Shown piece after piece: positions 1 through 10,400 of a stretch of 64,000 nt of DNA. The translations under genes were made by a program, and so were the position numbers. The notes beneath the pieces were generated by a model, which was not told the origin of the DNA, ran no database searches, and worked only from the letters and a program-made list of their open reading frames with translations. The stretch comes from Sacculina carcini (Eukaryota; Arthropoda; Thecostraca; Sacculinidae), in the NCBI GenBank assembly GCA_916048095.2, contig OU696577.1, forward strand, positions 5,817,440-5,881,439, in the 5' to 3' direction. Every line of letters begins with the position of its first letter. Within the stretch, counting starts at the first letter, position 1.

Positions 1-1
1 T

Positions 2-2542
2 ATACTGAATCCTGCCAAGTTCCAGTTTTCGTCCACAACAGTGAATTTTGCCGGTTTCGAAATCACCAGTCACGAGGTACGGCCGTTGCCAAAATACCTA
101 GACGCAATCGCGAGCTTTCCGAGACCCGTGAACATAACCGATGTACGTGCCTGGTTCGGCCTCGTGAATCAGGTGTCTCAGTACGGAAGAACCACAAACA
201 TTATGGCTCCTTTCAAGCCTCTCCTCAGTCCGAAGGTTAACTTTTACTGGAATCCGCAGCTTGAGGACGCTTTTCAAAAATCCAAGCAGTCAATCATTGA
301 TGAGATACGGCACGGAGTGGAGATCTTCGATCCCAACAAGTTGACATGCCTGAATCCTGACTGGTCCCAGACTGGCGTGGGTTACTGGCTGCGCCAAAAG
401 CACTGTTCATGCGATTCACAAGTGCCCGGGTGTTGCGTCGACGGGTGGAAAATCACGGCGGCTGGATCCCGGTTCTTGCGCGATGCAGAGAAACGCTATG
501 CTCCGATCGAGGGCGAAGCTTTAGCCGTAGCGTGGGCACTTGAGGACACCAAGTTTTTCTCCATGGGGTGTCGTGATCTAGTAATCACTACAGATCACAA
601 ACCGCTCGTCAAAGTACTCGGTGATAGAGCTCTCGGCGACATATCCAACCCGCGCCTCTTTCGTCTCAAACAACGGACGCTAATGTGGCGTTATAAGATT
701 GTACACGTACCAGGACGTACAATACCTGCCGCAGATGCAACTTCACGGAAGCCCAGCGCTCGCGATGGTGAGGATGACGACATCAGTGTGCTAGCTGTGG
801 TACGCGTCCCAGCTGAGTGGTATGCAGGCGATGATCTTGAGTCCGGTGTTGTTGCGGCAGCTCGATCTGCCACCGACTCGCTGGAGGCCGTCACATGGGC
901 CAGGGTTAGAGAATGCACTGCATCGGACAAGGATCTACAGATGCTGATTAAACTCGTGGAGCGAGGGTTCCCGTCATCCCGTGACGCCGTGCCAGAAGAT
1001 TTGCAGCCATTTTGGCAGTATCGTGACGATCTTTCCGTAGTTGACGACGTTCTTATGATGAATAGCCGAATTGTCGTTCCCCACGCTTTAAGAAACGACA
1101 TTTTATGTGCATTGCACTCCGCTCATCAAGGCACCAGCAGAATGAGCAGCCGAGCGCGCGACATCGTTTTCTGGCCAGGGCTCAGCAAAGATATTGAATT
1201 GACTAGGTCCAGATGTCGCACATGCTGGGCTATGGCACCTTCACAGTCCCGGTTGCCACCTGTTCTACCGAATGTACCGACTCGACCGTTTCAACACATA
1301 GCGGCTGACTTTGCAGACGTACGTGGAACTGGATATCTAGTGGTCGTTGACAGGTTCAGCGGCTGGCCGCACCTTGTCATCAGCAAGTCAGGTGCGAAAG
1401 GCTTGATCAGCACTCTCGTTTCGTACTTCTCGTCGTTTGGAGTAGCCGAGGAAATAAGCACTGACGGCGGGCCGGAATTCACGGCGCAGGAGACAGAGTC
1501 GTTTCTGACCCGATGGGGCGTGAGACACCGCCTATCGTCTGCATACCACCCCCAGTCGAATGGACGAGCCGAAGTGACCGTCAAGTCCATGAAGCGCCTC
1601 TTAGCGTCTCATACAAACGCTCAGGGCGTCATGAATTCAGAGGCGGTCGCGGCCGGTCTACTCCAATATCGAAACACTCCGGATCCAGAGACATGCATGT
1701 CACCGTCTCAGATAGTGTTCGGCAGGCAACTGAGAGACCTCCTGCCTGTCACTCCCGACACACATGTATTCAACAACAGTTCAGTACATCCTGTGTGGCG
1801 GGACGCCTGGAGACGCCAAGAGTCGGCCCTTCGGCTACGTTTTCTGAGACAGATTGATCAGTTAAATTGCCACGTACGTCAATTGAAGCCCTTGACACCA
1901 GGTAACAGAGTACTGATGCAGAACCAGACCGGCGCCCACGAAAAACGTTGGGACAGAACAGGCGTCATCGTCGAAGGAAAGCCGTACGACCAGTACCTAG
2001 TCAAGGTGGACGGATCGGGTCGACTGTCATTGCGCAATAGACGGTTTCTCCGACACATCAAAGGATTTGACGCCCATCCATCGACTCCAACGACACGATC
2101 CAAGGCAGCACCGTCAATGCCGCCGCCGCCATCGTCGTCACCTCCGTCGCTGCCACCGTCGCCACCAGCGTCTCATCCGCCGGCACCGTCTTCAGCGTCG
2201 TCACCACCGTCTCCTCCGCCGGCGCCGTCTACACCACCGTCATCGCCGCCGTCGACACCGGCGGCACATGGAGGTACCAAACCGCTACCGCCGCACTCAA
2301 CATCCCCGGCAAAGCACGCACACTCGCAGCAAACCGGTAGCACGCGCCATGCAGTAATTCCGAGAAACACACCCGAAACCACCGATATTATGACCGATAG
2401 TCGTTACGCTGTAGAGAACACAGCACATCCAAGCAGAAGTCTCACAGACGCCGATCCGTCAGATGCTTCACAGCCACCGGCTCGTCCGCGCAGAGCTCGG
2501 CGACCACCAGCGTATCTGAAGGACTACCTGACAGATCTGTAG
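2..2542 (+). CDS. Ty3/Gypsy pol, 3' part (RT end, RNase H, integrase)
   Basis: The frame is open from the window edge, so the N-terminal part lies to the left. In order it shows the end of reverse transcriptase (FAGFEITSHEV), an RNase H domain with the TDHKPLV and ADATSR motifs, an HHCC integrase finger (HSAHQG ... CRTC), an integrase core with the acidic residues in AADFAD, TDGGPEF and GRAEVTVK, and a C-terminal module around RWDRTGVIVEG. It ends in a long Pro/Ser/Ala-rich tail and a basic motif, RRARRPPAYLKDY. There is no chromodomain. The frame has no internal stop, so the copy could be young. It resembles the tails of the elements at 42.6 and 59.3 kb but is a different family. A purine-rich tract precedes the candidate LTR at 2566. 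Confidence 0.92.
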   Translation: MLNPAKFQFSSTTVNFAGFEITSHEVRPLPKYLDAIASFPRPVNITDVRAWFGLVNQVSQYGRTTNIMAPFKPLLSPKVNFYWNPQLEDAFQKSKQSIIDEIRHGVEIFDPNKLTCLNPDWSQTGVGYWLRQKHCSCDSQVPGCCVDGWKITAAGSRFLRDAEKRYAPIEGEALAVAWALEDTKFFSMGCRDLVITTDHKPLVKVLGDRALGDISNPRLFRLKQRTLMWRYKIVHVPGRTIPAADATSRKPSARDGEDDDISVLAVVRVPAEWYAGDDLESGVVAAARSATDSLEAVTWARVRECTASDKDLQMLIKLVERGFPSSRDAVPEDLQPFWQYRDDLSVVDDVLMMNSRIVVPHALRNDILCALHSAHQGTSRMSSRARDIVFWPGLSKDIELTRSRCRTCWAMAPSQSRLPPVLPNVPTRPFQHIAADFADVRGTGYLVVVDRFSGWPHLVISKSGAKGLISTLVSYFSSFGVAEEISTDGGPEFTAQETESFLTRWGVRHRLSSAYHPQSNGRAEVTVKSMKRLLASHTNAQGVMNSEAVAAGLLQYRNTPDPETCMSPSQIVFGRQLRDLLPVTPDTHVFNNSSVHPVWRDAWRRQESALRLRFLRQIDQLNCHVRQLKPLTPGNRVLMQNQTGAHEKRWDRTGVIVEGKPYDQYLVKVDGSGRLSLRNRRFLRHIKGFDAHPSTPTTRSKAAPSMPPPPSSSPPSLPPSPPASHPPAPSSASSPPSPPPAPSTPPSSPPSTPAAHGGTKPLPPHSTSPAKHAHSQQTGSTRHAVIPRNTPETTDIMTDSRYAVENTAHPSRSLTDADPSDASQPPARPRRARRPPAYLKDYLTDL

Positions 2543-2565
2543 TTTCCAGTCAGAAACTGGGGGGA

Positions 2566-2958
2566 TGTTAGATATCAGTCAGGGTCACCGGGCAGCGCCT
2601 CTAGCGGAGACACTGCAAACTATACGATGGTCAAGGTCGCAACCACAAGTCACGAAACATGGCGGCATTCGTTCACTCACTATCCGCCATTGCGTTGCCA
2701 AGTGCACTTTCGTTTGTGTAAGTTTCGTGTAGGCTTTGCAGTCATGTTAAATGTGTTTATTTTACTGATTAGCATTTTGTGTCTATACTATAGACGGATG
2801 TTTCACATATTCAATACTGGTTTGTTGTAAACTGAATTGAGTTATGGGTTACATTGCCATAACATGACCGGGTTATGGTATACGTCATGTTATGTTATGT
2901 ATTTGATTGGTTATGTTTTGATTCTGTTTCAGATAATATCATTCGTCCTGTAAATACA
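2566..2958 (+). repeat. Candidate 3' LTR of the Gypsy element
   Basis: A purine run (ctggggggatg) ends just before TGTTAGATATC, the usual polypurine tract followed by a TG-starting LTR. The right end is uncertain, because no second copy is in the window. The TACA at about 2955-2958 is one possible end. Confidence 0.45.
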
Positions 2959-3077
2959 AAATTACGTGCGAATGTCGATTTGATCGATTTGATACTAATT
3001 TATAAATATATTATGTCAACATTATGATAAAAAAAGTCAAGTAAATTTTCATTGTTTCGTATCTGAATTTTGAATTA

Positions 3078-3850
3078 TTCCGCACGACGGGCAGGTCTGA
3101 GGTGTATGCATATGCTGGCGGGTTGAAGTATGAGGAGGGTTGAGGATAATATTTTGTGAAAACAATATAAAAATATATAAATTTTGATTTTGTATGGGTT
3201 TACTCTTTTCTTTTTTAATTCATATTCCTTTTCTCTTATGAATTGGATACAAATTTAATAGTATGAACTGTTCTGCACGACGGGCGGGTTTAAATGCTAG
3301 AATTTTCATTGTTTGTTACGTGTTTGTGTTATGAATTATTCCGCACGACGGGCGGGATCAAATATATATATATACGTATACAGGAAATTATCTGTATTTC
3401 AGTGTGTATGTATGCTTCAATATGAGGTGACATAATTGCGCGGGCTCAATGGTATAGATCAGGGGCTTCAAACGTAAACGAAGCGATGGATCATGTGTAT
3501 GAACTAAAAATGTCCCGCGGGCAGCAACTATAGACAATATGACGTTGAATTTCACCGTGTAGAATGAATTAATATACAAAACTAACGGATCCACAACGGA
3601 TCACAACTTCAAGATACACAACGGATCGTGTTTGACTTATAAATTATTTCACACGACGGGCGGGTTTAAATATGAGGCAGATTGAGGGAAAATATTTTGT
3701 CAAAGAAAAGAAAAAAAGATTAAACTTGGACTTTTAAATTGATTACAATTTTATGACTGTGCCCTTTTTCTTATTTAATTTTCAATTTTTTATGAATTAA
3801 ACATGAATTTCGTTTGAATAATTGTTCCGCACAACAGGCGGGTTTTAAGG
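3078..3850. repeat. Degenerate satellite-like repeat (core GCACGACGGGCGGGTT)
   Basis: The core CCGCACGACGGGCGGGTTTAAA, with variants, recurs near 3079, 3270, 3340, 3648 and 3825. Sequence after the first and fourth cores is also alike (TGAGG..TTGAGG..AATATTTTGT, then a T-rich stretch and TTATGAATT). This suggests monomers of about 180-190 bp, with partial units between them. No coding potential is seen. Confidence 0.55.
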
Positions 3851-4061
3851 CTAGTGAAATTATATACGCCGACTATACTACTCTCTTAATCAAGCAACCC
3901 AGTCTAGACACTCTACATAGGTCCATTTCGGAAGAGATTGTCAAAATTGATAGGTGGATACGTTCAAACAAACTCAAAATCAATAGTCAGAAGACTAAAT
4001 GCGTGTTATTTAAAAACAGATCCATCCAATACTCTCTACCTATATCATCCAATACTCTCAT

Positions 4062-4395
4062 ATTGTGGACTCCGTGGTGCAGTTGTTAGCACACCCGCCT
4101 CACAAGCGGGAGGTCCGTGGTTCGAAACCCGGCGGAGCAGAATTTCATTGGGCGAATTCTACAATCCCACAGCCCCTGTCAACCCAGCAGTAAATGGTAC
4201 CAGATATCAGTCATGAGTTGTGCCATGCATTCTGGGGAGGTGGCCCTCTCTAATACGTCTTACGTCCTTGTGGCGCCATAGCGTGGAGAGGGTCGGTTCT
4301 GCGGTGGCAGCGAGCTGCACGGGGCACGCCTGTGTGTTCATAAGCTTCGGCTTCTTCCCCTGTAGCAGCTGCCACTTAGGCATTTAACCTTTACC
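4062..4395 (+). mobile_element. tRNA-Val-derived SINE inserted in the LINE
   Basis: The 5' part (4068-4139) folds as a tRNA cloverleaf: D-stem GTGC/GCAC, anticodon stem CCCGC/GCGGG with loop CTCACAA (anticodon CAC, valine), and a TTCGAAA T-loop. A-box-like (TGGTGCAGTTGTTAGCAC) and B-box-like (GGTTCGAAACC) promoter elements are present. Mismatches in the T-stem and acceptor stem argue against a working tRNA gene. An unrelated body follows, including CCCAGCAGTAAATGGTACC, a motif I associate with invertebrate SINE bodies. LINE coding sequence lies directly on both sides, so this is an insertion. No clear target duplication was found. Confidence 0.75.
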
Positions 4396-5270
4396 GACAA
4401 TAATGTTAAATGGGGACCGAATTGAGCAGACAGATAAAGTAAGATTTATGGGGCTTATTGTCGATGGAAATCTAAATTGAAGACATCACATAGCACATGT
4501 TACTTACAAAATATCTCAAATTACTGGTATCATGTACAGAATTCGACACAATCTCACGAGGGAAGCTATGTTGAGTATTTATTATACACTTTGTTATCTG
4601 CATTTAAATTGCTGTGTTTCTATTTGGGGATCGACCTGGGTCTCTTTTCATAAAAAATTAATCATTGCTCAAAATAAATTTATTAGATGCATATTTTACC
4701 TAAAAAAATCGACTCTACTGCTCACGTCATGATGGATAAAAACATACTGCGCTTCCCTCTCATACACAAATATTTCACATTATTATTGATTCATAAAGCA
4801 AACAAAATCGACACTATATTTAATCTGGTTGAAAACTATACGTCCTCGAGACAAAATAATATAAACTTGATTCGACCTAAATTTCACACAGAGCTTTTTA
4901 GGCTGAGTGTTATATGTAGAGCTTCAGATATGTTTAATAATGTACCCCTCGAGAACAAAGTTGCGTTTCAAACAGCAGGCAGATCCATGTGGAAAAATAT
5001 TGTTAAAAACATATGTTCAACGAGCAACGGAGGAATTTATTGACCAATGAATCCATGTTCCTCATGCTTCGAGATTGTTTATGTGAACATTGCGCGGAGT
5101 CAATTCTCTGAGTCTATATAACTGGAACATGTTGGTATTGAAATTGCTCATGGGGAGCGTGCTTACATTTATGTGTTCATGTGCAATTTATGTGTACATG
5201 GCAGCATTCTTGCATTTATGTTCATTTAATTGTTTCGTGTTTTTTTTCTGTGGACTTCGGGTATGCGAAT

Positions 5271-5272
<2 letters not shown>

Positions 5273-5308
<36 letters not shown>
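5273..5308. repeat. (GT)n microsatellite
   Basis: About 18 uninterrupted GT dinucleotides lie in the 3' region of the LINE remnant. Confidence 0.95.
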
Positions 5309-5310
<2 letters not shown>

Positions 5311-5544
5311 ACTCTTGTTCCATGAAATAGCGTAGTTTATTATTATTCTTTAAAAAGTGTATCTTGTTATTACTGTTTACATGCACCATTATTATTGATC
5401 CATGTACGTCTCACATGTAAGTGCCAATGCGTAAAATGTTCTGGCACCGATAAGTCCGTAAAAAGCATGGCTTATCGGACTTTGTCACTACTGATTTGTT
5501 TTTTTTCTTAAATTGTATGCATTGATACTGGAATGTGACAATAC

Positions 5545-6850
5545 ACTTACTTACTCAGTTGCAATGAAGGGGGAGGTCGCGCTAAGAACATCTCTCTGAT
5601 GATCTCATGGTCTGTATCACGCGGATACAGAGTACTGAAAGCAGAGAACAGTTCCGAGGGTTTCCTACACCCGATGATTTTCGGAATATTTTCCAGCCGT
5701 TTAAGGCGCTCTACAGGCGTTAGTTGAAGTCGTGATTTGAGTTTTGACTCAAATCTGATATAGATATACCATCTAACACTGATATAGATGTACCATTGGC
5801 CGCTTTCAGCGCATGATGTGTCAAAGGAGGCACAGCTGTTTTACCTACTGGCAGCAACGATACCTCGCTGCCACTATCCACCAGGTAAGCTCGTCCCTGA
5901 CAGTCGCCGAAGCGAAGCAAGTGACATTATTTAGAACAGCCAGTAGATACCACTACTAATGGCTTCGGGATGCGTTTCCCGGCATGTCGGTGATGAAGGT
6001 GCATGGCTGACGACAGTTGCGAGCCCCGTGGTCGTACCGCTGATGTTTGCGACACCAGCGATCAACGAAGGACCGTGTTGGAGGGGTCATTGGCGAGCTA
6101 AGCGCTGGAGTCCGCCTGCTAGATTTGCAGTGTTTCTTCGACGGTGACTGGCGAGGCTTGCACGACTTGCTGGTGATGGACGCACGGCTGCCACAAACGT
6201 TACGTCATACTCTTCACTTGCAACCAAAGCCACAGTGGTACTGCAATCAGCTGCGCTGACGTTTGATGTATGAGTGTCAGCTCTGAGCACGACTTCCATC
6301 AGTGTGCTGGTGCGTAGCCGCTCTCTGCACATGAGCTGCAATGAAAGGGGGAATCGCGCTAAGAACATCTCTCTAACGATCTCGTGGTATGTACCAGGCA
6401 AATACAGAGTGCTGAAAACAAAGTACAGCTCCGAGGGTTTCCTACACCCGATGCTTTTTGGAACATTTTCCAGCCGTCTAAGGCGCTCTGTAGGCGTTAG
6501 TAGAAGCCGTGATTGGAGTCTTGCTTTCAATTCGTCGTAACAACGATCTGGAAGCGGCTGCGCAGTTGCTAGATCCTTCGCAAGGCGAAACTGCACTGGC
6601 GGCAGTTTGGCGAATAGCTTCCTAAACATAGTCGTCTGCTGTGAAAGGCCTGCATCAGCCATCAAGTTGTAGCACATGGCGAGCCATGTGTCGATGTCGC
6701 AGAGATAGAACACCGGCAGTTCAACTCGCACCGCAGACACTGCGACTACACTAGAAGCCTGTGCTGAAGGCACAACGAGCCCATCTGATTTCAGATCAGT
6801 CATTTTGCTGCGTCGGGGTCACCAATATGTAGCGACTGAAAATGCTAACA
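5545..6850 (-). pseudogene. Rearranged CsRn1-type Gypsy fragment (PBS, gag, protease)
   Basis: On the minus strand a primer-binding site (TGGTGACCCCGACG, as used by tRNA-Trp-primed CsRn1 elements) lies at about 6812-6828, next to the gag start at 6803. Gag is open to 6087 and matches the gag segment at 16.9 kb (LTPTERLRRLENVP, RKPSELY). A CX2HX9CX3C finger follows in another frame near 6010-6065. A protease piece with VDSGSEVSLLPV lies at 5920-5750. The segment 5558-5745 repeats the gag segment 6336-6525, placed after protease, so the copy is internally rearranged. RT, integrase and the 3' LTR are missing. Confidence 0.8.
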
Positions 6851-7204
6851 CCTTTTGCGCAGAGTATAATTGTTCAGACGCACATACGAGCACAGACACA
6901 CGAATGACAATGAAGTGAACGAAACCACACAAGCATCGATGAGCGAAATACACACTACAGCACACAGAACACGCACACACCAAGACGCATTTACGTAAAC
7001 CTCATTGCTGTGCGCAAATGTTCTGATGAACAAGCAGGCATACACATTACACTGTACACACACACACATACGCGTGCGCATGAAACCTAAGCCAAACACA
7101 CAGACGCACACAATAACACGCGCACCATCTAAAGCTACAAGCTGCTTGTAGGTCAAACTTCCACGCAGACGGATATAGCAGCACAGTATAGGCAAGTGAG
7201 GCTT
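6851..7204. other. Non-coding stretch 3' of PYROXD1
   Basis: This is CA-rich low-complexity sequence just past the PYROXD1 stop. It probably includes the 3' UTR and possibly LTR sequence of the adjacent CsRn1 fragment. I see no clear polyadenylation signal. Confidence 0.4.
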
Positions 7205-7383
7205 TTAGTCGAAATAGTCCTCAAGATCAACGTCCGGAGAGAGGAGTTGGTCGCCCAGATGTGACACGTCCAGCTGCGAGAGGATGAGATTTTCCAACGT
7301 TTCAGCGAGATCAGTGTCTCCCAGCAGTAGTGCGCCCTGTACCTTACCCTCACGCAGCACCACCTTGAGAAACTCACCGCCGT
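7205..7383 (-). CDS. PYROXD1: PYROXD1 exon 9 (terminal)
   Basis: It follows acceptor GAATCAG and encodes GGEFLKVVLREGKVQGALLLG, DLAETLENLILSQLD and the conserved terminus DVDLEDYFD, then TAA. A (CA)n tract lies about 35 bases upstream in the intron. Confidence 0.93.
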
Positions 7384-7412
7384 CTGATTCACAATATACA
7401 CGAGACATACAC

Positions 7413-7448
<36 letters not shown>

Positions 7449-10400
7449 ACGCACGAAACACACATGCGGTACCTGGGAATTGAGTTATAATTAGGGCTGT
7501 CAAAAGTTAATAAAGTTACTTTTTCACCTAAGGGTCACTTATTCATAAGCTACCTAAAACCGCATACAAAAGTTGTGTACGATGATTATTAAAAAAAGTT
7601 ATTAGGTTACCAAAAGTTACTTTTTCATCGTTAGGTTACTTTGCTTGCTTTTAGGTTACTTTTTTATCGACAGGTTACTTTTTGTTACTTTTTTGTTATT
7701 AGATCACTTTACCACGAAGTTTGGTAACCTTTTGCAGATATGAGGCACAAAAACGATATAATTGAGGGTTAAATAGGAAAAGAGATGTAATATCAAGTCT
7801 GAAGATCAAGAAATGTCCACATGTCTGCTGTTAGGATTTAGCAATTGATATTCAACTTAATATCTGTGCTACTCTATATGTATACGTTGTTTGGTGTGCA
7901 GGAGAGTGTCATTCCGTTTTAGGAAATGTCCACGAACCAGGGGATGTTGTGAGATGTTTGGGACGTGAGATGTGTAAGCTCTCTATACCAGACCCTGCAC
8001 TGTAGCACTTGACAGTACGCTTTTACTTGTACAGGAAGTAGCACGTGAGTTGCACGGCGTGAAATAGTGATACTTTCCCATGTTTGAGCTCAAGCGACGA
8101 AACAGTGCCCTTTATCATAAGACTGAGTGCAGGGTGCTTACATGAGGACGGGGGCTTTCACACATGCAGTAATTGCGCTCACACAAATCTAAAAGCTGTA
8201 GCACGTGCTTATTTGATAGGGTCGCCTCAAAAAAGTCTCACTGAAACAATATAATTAACATTATTGCGACCATTACTAAAAATAATTACATTATCAAGTA
8301 GTGCATTTCACCATTGTATTAGCTTTCAACTTTTATATCACTTGTTGATGGTTATGCTCCTTTTTGCAATATTTGCCAAATTATGTTAATTCACTTTTGG
8401 TGGTTTGTTGAAAAAAAAGTACCAGGTCGGAGAGAGGGTGCAAAAATGGTACCAAATCGGAGAGAGGATGTTAAAGAGAACTCGTGTATTTTCTTCCGTC
8501 AGAACTACAAAAAGAAACTGATCTTTTGGAGGGATTATGTTATTTTAGTTTACTTTTCTCGAAAATAAAGTTACTTTATCTTATTTTCAGGTTACATTTT
8601 GACACTCCTAGTTATAATGTTAAAACTCTATCCCTCCCATTCACAAACTCACTCATACATACACTCACAGACACACATATTTACTTAGGGTACGATTGTT
8701 CGACAGTAACTATACTCAGTAATTCATTAATAAAAATACTGTCACAAAGTTAGCCACGTGAACGAACACTATTCTAATGAGCCGGGAAATTACTATGTTA
8801 GCGCGCGTAAGAATTGATAATACAAGCTATTTAATAATTAATTATTATACTCACTAAGTTGAAGCGTCGAAATTATTCTACAATGTACAGTCTACACATA
8901 GCCTTCATTGGCATAACAAACTATAGTTATAGTATAGTTACACTATAGTATAGATATATAGTTGTCTCAAAATATTGCGGTCATTCTAGCATAGTTACAC
9001 TATAGTATAGATATATAGTTGTCTCAAAATATTGCGGTCATTCTAGGAAATGTGTGAGCATGAGAAGCGGTGTTTTCATATCTAAACGTCTGTGTACTCA
9101 CCGAGCTGTATAGAATAGATGAGCTAGGCTCGAGTTGTCCTGTCTCTCAGCAATGATTTAACCTATCATTTCATTAACTGTAAGTTAATGCTTCGCCTCC
9201 GCCATGGTGAAGAGTCACAGACAATGGATGATGACGACGAAGGATGATGTATTTGATGCAGTAATATGAAGCAATGACGCTGTACCAAACAATATACACA
9301 TTGAATACCCGCACGCACAATCACACAACGCCCGTTCACACAACGCCCAATCCACACAGCCAACACGATAACACCACTTCTTCACACTGATAACCGCTGA
9401 CACACACTGCCTATAGCTCACAGTGCTTGATACATACACGCGTTTCCACACTTCAACGACACACGCGCACGCACACACATACGACCATTCACACTAACAC
9501 AACGCACAACTACAACTGTAGAACGCACAGACAGGAATCCATATATACATACGCATATACTCACTCACGCTCAAACGCCATAAACTACGCGCACATAAAC
9601 ACCCACACCTCCTCCTGAATCTTAAGATTCACATCAACGACATACTCTCCTCTGCCTAATCCTTTCGCTTCGTCGCGGCTCAACGTGCGATTCATTGTCT
9701 ATTGGATCCGTACTCCTGCGAAATTGAAGCTGCATTGGTGACTCGTCCGAACATTCATCGTGATGGTGTTGACATTCATGTTCCAACCTCCGACGAACAT
9801 ATTTTAGATGATACGACATGCCATCTACTTCAACCGCATGCTCAGATATATCCGCTGTGACAACACCTTTTGCCGATACCTGGTCGCATCTCGTGCCCGG
9901 TTTTCTGACCCACACTCTCTCTCCTGGCTTGTACCCACTACTTCTTCGTCGTCCTGACGTTTCTTCTCTACGATCGATGTCCTTCACTCTGGGAGTGTAA
10001 CGATAAATACGAGCCATGGGAGTGGTTGAGTCACGGACATCATCGGTAGGAGACAAGTTGTAGCGGAACACCGCTTCCTCCACACTGCACTGACTCCGTG
10101 CCGCTATTACCTTCACCGTGCGATGACATCGCTCCACTATGCCATTTCCGTGAGGCTCGTAGACACATCGGTACTTGGGAACCGCACCCCAATCAGCTAA
10201 AAACACCTTGAACTCGCGACTTCTGAATGCTGTTCCATTGTCCAGTAACACCTCACTCGGGGCTCCTCGTTCCAAGAAAACTGTTCTGAGCAGTTCGATA
10301 ATGCTCCTGCTGTCCTCTTTCTTCAGCATTTTCCACAGCGCGAAACGGGACGGTCCACAGTCTATTACAGATAAATAAATATTGCCTCTATAATATTGCC

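Larger units (their letters stand above)
3830..5550 (+). pseudogene. LINE remnant (RT C-terminal half), split by a SINE
   Basis: Reverse transcriptase starts near the catalytic YAD motif (YADYTTLL, where YADD is usual) and runs through a SNKLKIN segment. It is interrupted at about 4062 and resumes at about 4400 with FMGLIVD, then YRIRHNLTREAMLSIYYTLCYLHLN and WGSTW. It finishes in another frame with the typical LINE C-terminal block (KYFTLL, FRLSVICRASDMFNNVP). An in-frame TGA and frame changes make it inactive. The 3' end (about 5440-5550) has a perfect CCGATAAG/CTTATCGG hairpin, then GTGACAATACACTTACTTACT, a short-repeat LINE tail. I infer a CR1/Jockey-like clade; the exact clade is uncertain. 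Confidence 0.8.

Noticed and set aside
2067..2382. Arg/His-rich and Gly-rich ORFs overlapping the Gypsy pol tail
   Set aside because: They are shadows of the Pro/Ser/Ala-rich pol tail in other frames.
4068..4140. Functional tRNA-Val(CAC) gene
   Set aside because: The T-stem has two mismatches and the acceptor stem lacks its two outer pairs. It is followed by a SINE body and sits inside a LINE.
7153..7503. Cys/Val-rich ORFs here and at 21.6-22.1 and 24.8-25.9 kb
   Set aside because: They are translations of (CA)n/(GT)n tracts. Only the PYROXD1 exon parts have homology.
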